Position numbers and translations under genes: made by a program
Source of the DNA: UBA8828 sp964510855
Lineage (GTDB): Bacteria; Verrucomicrobiota; Verrucomicrobiia; Opitutales; UBA953
Assembly (NCBI GenBank): GCA_964510855.1
Contig: CAZEDB010000031.1
Span: 1 to 14,104, forward strand
DNA length: 14,104 nucleotides
Direction: 5' to 3'
Shown here: one piece after another, positions 6,627-13,705 of the stretch
How positions within the stretch are numbered: the stretch's first letter is position 1
Layout of the letters: every line of letters begins with the position of its first letter
The notes under the pieces: generated by a model
What the model was told of the DNA's origin: nothing
What the model saw: the letters and a program-made list of their open reading frames with translations, nothing else
Database searches by the model: none

Positions 6627-7949
6627 TCAGGCTCGGACTGATGCCCCTCCGCCCCCGCCGTCCGGCGCGTGCCGGTGAATGCTCTGGACTAAACCAAGCA
6701 ACAAGAAACAGCTGAGGATGAAGGAGCCTCCGTAACTGAGGAAAGGAAGCGGGACGCCCGTTACCGGGGCAAGATTGAGATTCATCGCCATGTTAATCAC
6801 GACGTGAGCACCTAAAATAGCGACGGCGCCTACCGCCAGGTAGGCTCCAAAACGATCGGGGGCACGCAAAGCCGTACGCAACATGCGCCACAGCAAGAGC
6901 CCGTAAATTGCGACTAACACCAATGAGCCCACCAGCCCATGCTCTTCGGCATAACCCGAGAAAACGAAATCGTTGTGGGCCGCGCCCTCGGGCAAGTAAC
7001 CCAAGCGCGCTTGCAAGCCTTCATTATAGCCCTGACCCTTGATACCCCCGCGGCCGACTGCAATAACCGCTTGGCGAACTTGCCAACTCACGCCGACGCC
7101 TCGGGGGTCAACAATTTCAGGCGCAACAAACGCTAAAATCCGCTCCCGCTGGTAATCGCGCAAAAGCACAAACCAGGCTTGCGCTTCATGGCGCCCACGC
7201 ACCGAAGCAGCAGGGTTACGATCGGCAGGATTAGCCTTAGAATGTTCGCGGACGACATCGGCGTAACTCGACAAATCTGCCGCCACCAAAACTAAAAGTA
7301 GCGCGATGGCACCCCCCACCGCGACGAAGAACCTACGGCTCAGATTAGCGGCATGAAGCAGAGCGGCGGCAAGAGGGACGTAGATAAGAGCGGAGCCTAG
7401 GTCAGGCTGCATAAAAATCAAGAAAAAGGGGGCAAAGGTAATCCCCGCCGTCCCCAAGAATGCTGGCAGGCTTTCACGGAAGCGGCCCACATGCGAGCGG
7501 GCTAAAAATGCCGCGAGGCAAATTAAGGTTGTTACCTTGGCGATTTCGGAGGGCTGAATGGAAACTGGGCCAAAATCAATCCAGCGACGCGCCCCATAAA
7601 CACTGCGAATCAGGGTACCAAAATCTTGGCCAAGAATCGCGGAAAGGAAGACCGGGAATAGCAGGATAATCCCAACAAGATAGATCCAGCGAGCAAAGCG
7701 GCGGAGTTCCCGATAATCGGTCAAACTCAGCACCCAATAAGCAATCCAGCCCACCGCCATATAGAGCAGTTGCTGGTGGTGAAAGGTCGATTCCCTGAGG
7801 GCCCCGGCTGACGCGATGGAAAAATAGCCGATGGCACAAAGCCCTGCAATCAGGACCACTTGCGTCCAGTCCGTGACCCGGGCAAACGCAAAAACCTCAT
7901 CACGCGTGTGCATGATCCAGGAGAGGGAGGTTCGGGCGGGATACGCCAT
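6627..7949 (-). CDS. rodA: Rod-shape-determining peptidoglycan glycosyltransferase RodA (SEDS family)
   Basis: 440 residues from the ATG at 7949, or 428 from the ATG at 7913. The frame stays open to 8345, but that part is antisense to rny and would add ~130 residues of low-complexity sequence, so I reject it. About ten hydrophobic helices run from residue ~25 to the end. Family signatures are QPDLGSALI, DYQRERILAFV, GYLPEGAAHNDFVFSGYAEEHG and PLPFLSYGGS. The Asp in HNDF (residue 327) matches the catalytic Asp262 of E. coli RodA. RodA polymerises lipid II into glycan strands during elongation, with a class B PBP. Its usual partners (mreBCD, PBP2) are not adjacent; an RNase E/G gene follows at 11 bp. 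RodA rather than FtsW is favoured by the overall motifs and the rng neighbour. Confidence 0.9.
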   Translation of the reverse strand: MAYPARTSLSWIMHTRDEVFAFARVTDWTQVVLIAGLCAIGYFSIASAGALRESTFHHQQLLYMAVGWIAYWVLSLTDYRELRRFARWIYLVGIILLFPVFLSAILGQDFGTLIRSVYGARRWIDFGPVSIQPSEIAKVTTLICLAAFLARSHVGRFRESLPAFLGTAGITFAPFFLIFMQPDLGSALIYVPLAAALLHAANLSRRFFVAVGGAIALLLVLVAADLSSYADVVREHSKANPADRNPAASVRGRHEAQAWFVLLRDYQRERILAFVAPEIVDPRGVGVSWQVRQAVIAVGRGGIKGQGYNEGLQARLGYLPEGAAHNDFVFSGYAEEHGLVGSLVLVAIYGLLLWRMLRTALRAPDRFGAYLAVGAVAILGAHVVINMAMNLNLAPVTGVPLPFLSYGGSFILSCFLLLGLVQSIHRHAPDGGGGGASVRA

Positions 7950-7957
7950 GACCCCAC

Positions 7958-8027
7958 GATTGCCTACCCTAGCGTCAAGGGCAAGCCGGGGAAATGGGAC
8001 TTGCCGACTCAGCCGCTTCGGCAAGTC
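7958..8027. promoter_or_regulatory. TTGCC/GGCAA half-site array in the rodA-rny divergent leader
   Basis: Four half-sites alternate in orientation: TTGCC (7960-7964), GGCAA (7980-7984), TTGCC (8001-8005) and GGCAA (8020-8024), with steps of 20, 21 and 19 bp. The last two belong to a perfect 10-bp inverted repeat GACTTGCCGA/TCGGCAAGTC (7998-8007 and 8018-8027, 10-nt loop) ending 18 bp before the rny ATG. As DNA this looks like a phased operator array. As RNA the elements could form mutually exclusive hairpins in the rny leader. Confidence 0.5.
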
Positions 8028-8045
8028 TACCCCACCAGACAGGCC

Positions 8046-9482
8046 ATGGCCGTCTCTACCGACCAGAACATTATCGCTGCCGTGGCTTTCTCCACCGGGG
8101 CGATTGTGGCCTACGCGATGGCCAAGTGGCGGGAATCGACGCTGAACCAGCTGCATGAGCGTCGGCTCAAGCAAGAAGTCGAGCTCGCCCGACGTGAGGC
8201 AGTAGCCGCCGCCGCAGAAATCACCGCCGATGCTGAGGCGGAACGCGCCCGAGCTCGCGTCGCTGCGCAAGAGACGGAAGAGGTTCGGACCCGAACTATC
8301 GAAGAGCGTGCCCGCGCCGCCGAAGAACTTATGAGGGCCCGACAAGAAGCCGTACGTTTGTCCGGACTTTCACCGGAAGCCTTACGGCGCGCTGCCATCG
8401 AAGCGATACGTTTAGATTGCCACGAAGAGGCCCGTCAACTGCGTGCGGAATTAGTTACGCCCGCCGAAAAAGAAGTCAGCGAAGAGGCACGTAAAAAATT
8501 ACTCGCTGCCATGCAACGCCTCGCACCGCAAGTCACGCAAGAAGCCAATGCGGTTACCGTTGCCCTAGCGAGCGACGAAATGAAGGGGCGTTTAATTGGA
8601 CGCGAAGGACGTAACATTCGCACCTTCGAACAACTCACGGGCGCCACCTTACTCATCGATGAAACCCCTGATGCGGTTTTAGTTTCATGCTTTGACCCTG
8701 TACGCCGCGAAACCGCACGTCTAGCCTTGTGTGCGGTGGTGGCGGATGGGCGCGTCTCACCCACTTTAATTGAAGCCTGCGTGGCCCAAGCCCGAACTGA
8801 AGTTGAAACGTCACTCAAAAAATTTGGTCGCGAGGCGGTGCGCGACCTCGGTCTCCCGCCCATGGAAGCCGCGGTTGAAGAATTACTCGGGCGTCTCCAC
8901 TTCCGTTTGTCCGCGAATCAAAATACGCTCGCTCACTCGGTAGAAGTCGCTCGCCTCTGCGCCATCATGGCAACGGAGTTGGGTCTAGATCCTATTCCTG
9001 CCAAACGCGCCGGACTTTTACACGACCTCGGCAAAGCGCTCGAAGCTGAAGCTGAGGGCAGTCATGCTTTAGCTGGAGCCGCTCTGCTGCGCCGCCTCGG
9101 CGAAGATCCTCGCGTGGTGAATGCCGTCGCTGCTCACCATCGCGAAGTTCCACCAGAGTCGCCCTTTGCTCCCTTGGTTATGATTGCCGACGCCATTAGT
9201 GGTTCACGACCTGGAGCCCGAGCCGCGAGTCTTGATGGATTAATTCGCCGTCAACGAGGTCTCGAATCCTTAGCCATGACCTTCCCGGGTGTGCTTGAGG
9301 CCTATGCCTTACAAGCTGGACGTGAACTTCGCGTTATCGTCAAACCTTCCGAATTAAGCGACGCCGGGGCCAGTGACCTAGCTCAACGCCTGCGCAAAGC
9401 AGTAGAAGAGCAGTTAAACCTGCCTGGAGCGGTTAGAATCACGGTTATACGCGAAACTCGCTATACGGACGAGGCTCGCTAG
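8046..9482 (+). CDS. rny: Ribonuclease Y, membrane-anchored endoribonuclease
   Basis: 478 residues (about 520 in B. subtilis). RNase Y starts mRNA decay by internal cleavage at the membrane. In order: an N-terminal membrane helix (8-25, NIIAAVAFSTGAIVAYAM); a charged Ala/Glu/Arg-rich coiled coil (~30-115); a KH RNA-binding domain with IGREGRN (184-190); and an HD phosphohydrolase domain with His297, His326-Asp327 (LLHDLGKA) and Asp382, the expected metal ligands, plus AHH at 363-365. The C-terminus carries the family block AMTFPGVLEAYALQAGRELRV. I chose the ATG at 8046 because it puts the membrane helix at the N-terminus; the frame is open back to 7860, but that part overlaps rodA and is not RNase Y-like. 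It is divergent from rodA and next to an RG-repeat protein. Confidence 0.95.
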   Translation: MAVSTDQNIIAAVAFSTGAIVAYAMAKWRESTLNQLHERRLKQEVELARREAVAAAAEITADAEAERARARVAAQETEEVRTRTIEERARAAEELMRARQEAVRLSGLSPEALRRAAIEAIRLDCHEEARQLRAELVTPAEKEVSEEARKKLLAAMQRLAPQVTQEANAVTVALASDEMKGRLIGREGRNIRTFEQLTGATLLIDETPDAVLVSCFDPVRRETARLALCAVVADGRVSPTLIEACVAQARTEVETSLKKFGREAVRDLGLPPMEAAVEELLGRLHFRLSANQNTLAHSVEVARLCAIMATELGLDPIPAKRAGLLHDLGKALEAEAEGSHALAGAALLRRLGEDPRVVNAVAAHHREVPPESPFAPLVMIADAISGSRPGARAASLDGLIRRQRGLESLAMTFPGVLEAYALQAGRELRVIVKPSELSDAGASDLAQRLRKAVEEQLNLPGAVRITVIRETRYTDEAR

Positions 9483-9550
9483 CCCCTTTCCTCTTGCCCC
9501 CTACCCCCCGGGGGTTATCCCCAAGGGTTCCCTGACACTCTGTCAAGGCC

Positions 9551-9566
9551 CGGACGGATCCGTCCG
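9551..9566. repeat. Perfect 16-bp palindrome CGGACGGATCCGTCCG
   Basis: Fully self-complementary, 65 bp before the start of the RG-repeat gene. It could be an operator, or an RNA hairpin of about 6 bp with a tetraloop. Its GC content and symmetry stand out, but no regulator can be named. Confidence 0.6.
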
Positions 9567-9574
9567 AAAACACC

Positions 9575-9590
9575 GGCGGCATCTGCCGCC
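9575..9590 (+). other. Hairpin GGCGGC-ATCT-GCCGCC
   Basis: A perfect 6-bp all-GC stem with a 4-nt loop, 41 bp before the next start codon. It would be very stable in RNA. With no T-run behind it, a role in transcript stability or leader folding is more likely than termination. Confidence 0.55.
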
Positions 9591-9631
9591 ATAACACGCT
9601 GCGCGCTCGCGTAGCTTAAAACCCAAGAACC

Positions 9632-10501
9632 ATGAACCAAGAACCCACCCCGGCGGAACCTACCACCCCCGCCACCCCTGAAACCACCCCCGCCAAGCAG
9701 GCTTCCCTTCGTGATGCCAAGCTCGAGTCCGCCCACGCTGAACTCCCTCCGATGTCCGTCATCGGCGGTGACAGCGCTCCAACGACTAAGCCCGGAGAAA
9801 TTGCGCCCCCGAAATCTTTCGGACGTCGCGGTATTCCCCAAGGCCGACCTACGCCTGCTGCCAGCAACGCACCGTCTTTCGGCGCGATTACCAACCCTGC
9901 CGATCTAACGGAAAAATTATCCGGTGATCTCGCTAAAGGGGGCGCACCTTCGGGTGAAGCTCCTCGTCGCGCGCCGCGCGCCGAAGGCGACTTCCGTCGT
10001 GACGAGCGCGGCCCTCGCCCCGAGCGCGGTCCTCGTCCTGAAGGCGACTTCCGCCGTGAAGACCGTGGTCCTCGCCCTGAGCGCGGTCCTCGTCCCGAAG
10101 GCGACTTCCGCGGTGATAACCGTGGTCCTCGCCCCGAGCGCGGTCCTCGTCCTGAAGGTGACTTCCGTCGTGATGACCGCGGCCCTCGCCCTGAGCGCGG
10201 TCCTCGTCGCGATGATCGTGCGCCTTATCCTGAGCGTGGCCGGATTCAAATCGAGCCCGTCGTCATTCCTCTGCAAGCGCCGAGCTCACTCTGGGGCAAG
10301 GTCAAGCGTCTCTTTGCTAATGTTTGGGGCGTACCCCGCCGAGCAGAGTACACGCCAGCACCACGTGCACCCCAAGGCAACGGTCGCCGAGAAGATCATC
10401 GTCGCGACGACCGTGGCCATCATCGCGGTGGACGTAACGGTCAAGGTCAAGGCGGTCGCGGTGGTCAAGGCGGTCGCGGCGGTCGCGGTCGTCACGGTTA
10501 A
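9632..10501 (+). CDS. Intrinsically disordered RG/RGG-repeat protein, putative RNA-binding or condensate scaffold
   Basis: 289 residues, mostly low complexity. Residues 1-20 are Pro/Thr/Glu-rich. Residues ~21-112 form a variable linker. Residues 118-193 are four 19-residue repeats of the form EGDFRRDDRGPRPERGPRP. Residues 194-240 include a less repetitive patch with a likely amphipathic helix, SSLWGKVKRLFANVWG. The end (~250-289) is rich in HRGG, GQGG and RGG motifs. There is no signal peptide or enzyme motif. RGG boxes in known proteins bind RNA and promote phase separation. Adjacent rny supports a role in RNA metabolism, and murA follows 12 bp later. The family is not recognised; function is inferred. 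The start at 9632 has no Shine-Dalgarno, and CCAAGAACC is repeated on either side of it (9623-9631 and 9637-9645). Confidence 0.75.
   Translation: MNQEPTPAEPTTPATPETTPAKQASLRDAKLESAHAELPPMSVIGGDSAPTTKPGEIAPPKSFGRRGIPQGRPTPAASNAPSFGAITNPADLTEKLSGDLAKGGAPSGEAPRRAPRAEGDFRRDERGPRPERGPRPEGDFRREDRGPRPERGPRPEGDFRGDNRGPRPERGPRPEGDFRRDDRGPRPERGPRRDDRAPYPERGRIQIEPVVIPLQAPSSLWGKVKRLFANVWGVPRRAEYTPAPRAPQGNGRREDHRRDDRGHHRGGRNGQGQGGRGGQGGRGGRGRHG
9983..10210 (+). repeat. Four tandem 57-bp repeats coding for 19-residue RG-rich units
   Basis: Units start at 9983, 10040, 10097 and 10154, each exactly 57 bp and in frame. They differ mostly at third codon positions and at the charged or neutral residues after DFR (RDE, RED, GDN, RDD). 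Each unit contains an inner doubled RGPRPE hexapeptide. A decayed fifth unit (RRDDRAPYPERGR) follows. The repeat arose by in-frame duplication, and the array probably varies in copy number between strains. Confidence 0.95.
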
Positions 10502-10513
10502 GGCTCGTTTCCC

Positions 10514-11806
10514 ATGCTTGAGGTCGCGCGCATCATCGGAGGCCGGCCCCTGCGGGGCGACGTTCGTGCAGCAGGCGCTAAAAACGCCTGCCTGCCCTTA
10601 CTTGCTGCCTGTCTGCTCACTCGCGAAACGGTAACGTTACGCAACGTTCCGAATTTAAGCGACGTACGCTACATGGCCGAGATGCTCCGGCATCAAGGCG
10701 CCGAAGTAACCTCTCCCACTCCTGGCACCTTAGTGGTGCGAGCGGAAACGCTCAGTCATCGTACGCCCTATGATTTAGTCAGGCGCATGCGCGCTTCGAT
10801 TTGTCTCCTCGGTGCACTGGTAGGTCGCTTGAAGCGTTGCGAAATTGCGTTACCTGGCGGCTGCGTGATTGGACCGCGCCCCATTGATCTTCACCTCAAG
10901 GGCTTAGCGCGACTGGGTTGTGATATTCGTCACGACGCTGGCTACCTTCATGTTGACGCACGAAACGCCCGCGGCGCGTATGTATTTTTAGGCGGCCGCA
11001 TGGGCTCAACCGTCTTAGGCACAGCCAACTTAGTGATGGCCGCGGTCTTAACCCCTGGCGTGACCCGCATTGATAGCGCGGCGTGCGAACCCGAAGTAGT
11101 CGACCTATGTCATCTCTTAGTACGCATGGGCGCTCAACTTAGCGGCATTGGCAGCCCCTGTTTAATCGTTGAAGGGGTCGAGTCGTTACACGGCTGTGAG
11201 CACGACGTCATTGGTGACCGTATTGAAGCGGGCACCTACTTGGTTGCGGGTGCGATTACCGATGGCGATGTCCTTGTACGCGGCGTCCCTGAAGCGCACC
11301 TCGGGGCGTTTCTCGATAAACTCGACGCGGCGGGCGTTAAACTCGAGTCCACTCCTGAAGGTCTGCGCGCGCGGGGACGTCCCACTCGCCCGATTGAAGT
11401 TACCACCCAACCCTTCCCAGGATTTCCCACTGATCTCCAAGCGCAAATTCTCGCGTTACAACTAACCGTCGACGGTTTAACCACCGTAACCGAACGCGTC
11501 TACCCTTCACGCTTTATGCACGTGCCGGAGCTGCAGCGCATGGGTGCTGAAATCGATCTCGAAGGCGCGACCGCGATTGTCAAAGGCGGCCGTCCGCTCT
11601 CGGGCGCGCCCGTGATGGCCTCGGACCTTCGTGCTTCGGCTGCCTTGATTTTGGCGGGACTCGCCGCTCAAGGTGAAACCTGGGTGCAACGCCTCTATCA
11701 CTTGGATCGTGGCTATGAAGCTTTTGAAGTCCGTCTCGCTGCCTTAGGCGCTGATATCGTTCGTCTCCCCGCCTCGGAGTTGCCGAGCGGATTTGCCGAC
11801 GACTAG
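10514..11806 (+). CDS. murA: UDP-N-acetylglucosamine 1-carboxyvinyltransferase MurA
   Basis: 430 residues, near the usual 420. Transfers enolpyruvate from PEP to UDP-GlcNAc, the first committed step of peptidoglycan precursor synthesis, in the cytoplasm. Visible residues are Lys23-Asn24 in AAGAKNACLPLL, Cys117 in LPGGCVIGPRPIDLHLKGL (the residue attacked by fosfomycin; Asp here would give intrinsic resistance), and Asp307 in FPGFPTDLQAQ. The C-terminal DLRASAALILAG block is also present. The gene starts 12 bp after the RG-repeat gene and may share its transcript. It ends with two in-frame TAG codons and converges on ruvB 9 bp away. Lack of a Shine-Dalgarno (CGTTTCCC-ATG) fits the rest of the window. 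Confidence 0.96.
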   Translation: MLEVARIIGGRPLRGDVRAAGAKNACLPLLAACLLTRETVTLRNVPNLSDVRYMAEMLRHQGAEVTSPTPGTLVVRAETLSHRTPYDLVRRMRASICLLGALVGRLKRCEIALPGGCVIGPRPIDLHLKGLARLGCDIRHDAGYLHVDARNARGAYVFLGGRMGSTVLGTANLVMAAVLTPGVTRIDSAACEPEVVDLCHLLVRMGAQLSGIGSPCLIVEGVESLHGCEHDVIGDRIEAGTYLVAGAITDGDVLVRGVPEAHLGAFLDKLDAAGVKLESTPEGLRARGRPTRPIEVTTQPFPGFPTDLQAQILALQLTVDGLTTVTERVYPSRFMHVPELQRMGAEIDLEGATAIVKGGRPLSGAPVMASDLRASAALILAGLAAQGETWVQRLYHLDRGYEAFEVRLAALGADIVRLPASELPSGFADD

Positions 11807-11808
11807 TA

Positions 11809-11826
11809 GCGGCGATTAAGAGCCGC
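11809..11826. other. Small hairpin at the convergent murA/ruvB ends
   Basis: GCGGC (11809-11813) and GCCGC (11822-11826) around an 8-base loop that contains the ruvB stop codon. On the plus strand CAAAAAG follows, so it is not a standard T-run terminator. It may act weakly in both directions. Confidence 0.25.
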
Positions 11827-12853
11827 CAAAAAGTTCGCTCGACCGCTCAGGCGGGCGCAGGCCCGCGAGCTGCCAACCGCGATCGGTCAAAACGCGACCT
11901 TGAGGGGTACGCGCGAGGTAACCTTCTTGAATAAGAAAAGGCTCGTGCACTTCTTCGAGCGTTTGCGCGTCTTCCGAAACCGCGAGGGCGAGGGTGCTCA
12001 TACCCACGGGTCCGCCGCGATGCTTCTCCGCGAGCGCCCGGATCAAGCGGTGATCCATTTCATCTAGGCCGTGCTGATCAATCTCGAGGAGTTCGAGCGC
12101 GGCCGCCACCGTGGCACCATCGGCAATGCCGCCCGCGCGTTCGAGGGCGTAGTCGCGCGCGAAGCGTAAAAGATTATTAGCGACCCGAGGCGTACCCCGA
12201 CAACGCGCGGCAATCGCCTCGGCTCCGCCAGTACCTAAGGACACGCCCAATAATTCAGCCGCCCGGCGTACGATGCCGTGGAGTTCTTCACGGGTGTAAT
12301 AATCGAGCCGACTTTGTAAGGTGAAACGACTCCGCAGCGGGGCAGTTAAAAGACCTGTCCGAGTCGTAGCTCCAACTAAGGTAAACCGCGGTAAGTCAAG
12401 GCGCACGCTGCGGGCGTTGGGACCTTGATCAATAAGGATATCGATGCGGAAGTCTTCCATCGCTGAGTAAAGAAATTCTTCCACGATTTTCGGGATACGG
12501 TGAATCTCATCGACGAAAAGAATTTCCCCTTCTTGCAACGACGTCAGTAAACCCGCCAGGTCAGCCGCCTTTTCGAGCACAGGACCCGAGGTGACGCGCA
12601 CGGGCTTCCCCATCTCGGCACCTAAAATTAAAGCTAAGGAAGTTTTGCCCAGACCAGGAGGTCCATGCAGCAAGATGTGATCGAGGGCACGAGCTTCTCG
12701 ACGCGCCGCACCGACCATCACCCGTAGGCGCTCAACCGTCCGTCGTTGCCCTGCAAAGTCGGCGAAGGTTGGTGGACGTAAAGCCGCATCAAGCGCAGGG
12801 TCGCGGCGGCCCAACGACTCGTGTGCACCCGCATGCTCACCTGGCAAGGTCAT
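11816..12853 (-). CDS. ruvB: Holliday junction branch-migration ATPase RuvB
   Basis: 345 residues from the ATG at 12853; another ATG 42 bases upstream would add MQCCQPPSLCHGKD, which is not RuvB-like. RuvB is the hexameric AAA+ motor that, with RuvA, drives branch migration in recombination and repair. Landmarks are RPPTFADFAGQ, Walker A GPPGLGKT (64-71), Walker B ILFVDEIHRI, sensor and Arg-finger region GATTRTGLLTAPLRSRF, and the C-terminal winged-helix block IQEGYLARTPQGRVLT. It is convergent with murA and divergent from proB, and neither ruvA nor ruvC is next to it. The 81 bp to proB must hold promoters for both, but I see no clear boxes. Confidence 0.96.
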   Translation of the reverse strand: MTLPGEHAGAHESLGRRDPALDAALRPPTFADFAGQRRTVERLRVMVGAARREARALDHILLHGPPGLGKTSLALILGAEMGKPVRVTSGPVLEKAADLAGLLTSLQEGEILFVDEIHRIPKIVEEFLYSAMEDFRIDILIDQGPNARSVRLDLPRFTLVGATTRTGLLTAPLRSRFTLQSRLDYYTREELHGIVRRAAELLGVSLGTGGAEAIAARCRGTPRVANNLLRFARDYALERAGGIADGATVAAALELLEIDQHGLDEMDHRLIRALAEKHRGGPVGMSTLALAVSEDAQTLEEVHEPFLIQEGYLARTPQGRVLTDRGWQLAGLRPPERSSELFGGS

Positions 12854-12934
12854 GTCCTTACCGTGGCAGAGAGAAGGCGGCTGGCAACACTGCACACGCT
12901 CGACAAGCCCGCCCTACCCCGACTAATTCAAACC

Positions 12935-13705
12935 ATGCGCCAGCGCTGGGTCATTAAACTAGGTTCCGGCCTCCTTACCCGAAAGGACGGCAAGATGGAT
13001 CGTGCCCGCATGGCCGACCTCAGCGACCAAATCGCCCGCCTGCGACGTCAGGGCATTGAAATTATTTTAGTTACCTCTGGGGCGATCGCTTCAGGTATGA
13101 CCGCCATGGGTCTTAAACAAAGACCCAAGGCGACCCAAGAACTCCAGGCCTGTGCCACTGTAGGTCAGCCCGAATTGATGGCGGAGTATAGCCGTCACTT
13201 TCGCCGCCATCGCCTGCTCACGGCGCAATTACTCTTAACCTATGGTGACATCGATAGCCGCGTTCGCTCACGCAATGCCCGGGCCACCCTCGACCACCTG
13301 TTAGCGCAAAAGCGCTTCATCCCTATTCTTAATGAGAATGACGCCATTGCCGACGAGGAGATTAAAGTAGGCGATAATGATCGCCTTTCGGCCTACGTCG
13401 CCGTGCTCGCGGGAGCGCAACGCCTGATTCTGCTTTCGAGCGTTGCTGGCTTAATGACGCACTCAGATGGTACGGGCACGCTCATTCCCTTAGTCCGCAA
13501 ACTCGATGAACGCATTCGGGGCCTCGCCGGCGGCACCACTTCCGAGCGCAACGTCGGCGGCATGGTAACAAAACTCCAAGCCGCTGCCATCGCGGCCGAT
13601 GCCGGAATTGAAACCACCTTAGCCGATGGTCGCCGGCCACGTATCTTACTCGATCTCGCAGCGGGCAAAGCCTTAGGGACACGCTTCAAACTCGCGCGTC
13701 GATGA
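12935..13705 (+). CDS. proB: Glutamate 5-kinase, short form without PUA domain
   Basis: 256 residues. Phosphorylates glutamate in the first step of proline synthesis. The amino-acid-kinase fold is complete: IKLGSGLL (Lys8), VTSGAIASG (47-54), NENDAIADEE (133-142), KVGDNDRLSA (144-153) and the nucleotide-binding GGMVTKLQAA (Lys213). The protein ends near residue 256, whereas E. coli ProB (367) continues into a PUA domain; short forms are known in other bacteria. I chose the ATG at 12935 (context AAACC-ATG), which puts the phosphate loop at the N-terminus as in the family; the frame is open to 12821, but that part overlaps ruvB. It overlaps proA by four bases (ATGA), so the two are translationally coupled. 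Confidence 0.94.
   Translation: MRQRWVIKLGSGLLTRKDGKMDRARMADLSDQIARLRRQGIEIILVTSGAIASGMTAMGLKQRPKATQELQACATVGQPELMAEYSRHFRRHRLLTAQLLLTYGDIDSRVRSRNARATLDHLLAQKRFIPILNENDAIADEEIKVGDNDRLSAYVAVLAGAQRLILLSSVAGLMTHSDGTGTLIPLVRKLDERIRGLAGGTTSERNVGGMVTKLQAAAIAADAGIETTLADGRRPRILLDLAAGKALGTRFKLARR

Larger units (their letters stand above)
9483..9631 (+). promoter_or_regulatory. Hairpin-rich leader between rny and the RG-repeat protein gene
   Basis: 149 bp with no gene but a series of inverted repeats: CCCCC/GGGGG (9505-9514), TGACA-CTC-TGTCA (9533-9545), a perfect 16-bp palindrome (9551-9566), GGCGGC-ATCT-GCCGCC (9575-9590), and GCTGCGCG/CGCGTAGC around two bases (9598-9615, one G-T pair). None is followed by a T-run on either strand, so these are not ordinary intrinsic terminators. 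The density suggests a folded 5' leader or several protein sites. Confidence 0.5.

Noticed and set aside
7860..8045. Upstream extension of rny by 62 residues
   Set aside because: It overlaps rodA and would bury the N-terminal membrane anchor. The ATG at 8046 gives the standard RNase Y layout.
7950..8345. N-terminal extension of rodA by ~130 residues (open frame to 8345)
   Set aside because: It runs antisense through the rny start and coiled coil, is Gly-rich and has no SEDS similarity. The ATGs at 7949 and 7913 give normal RodA proteins.
9983..10210. Repeat array considered as a CRISPR
   Set aside because: The units are contiguous with no spacers, are exactly 57 bp and are in a coding frame.
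9924..10634. Long plus-strand frame overlapping the RG-repeat gene, and a 119-residue minus-strand frame at 9917-10276
   Set aside because: Both are shadows of the tandem repeat, with repetitive Val/Ala/Thr-rich translations and no domain. The plus-strand frame also runs into murA.
11850..11866. GC-rich hairpin GCGGGC-GCAG-GCCCGC as a murA terminator
   Set aside because: It lies within the ruvB coding sequence and has no T-run. It is explained by codons of the RuvB C-terminus.
12821..12934. Upstream extension of proB by 38 residues
   Set aside because: It overlaps the ruvB 5' end, and the glutamate-kinase phosphate loop should lie within the first ~10 residues.
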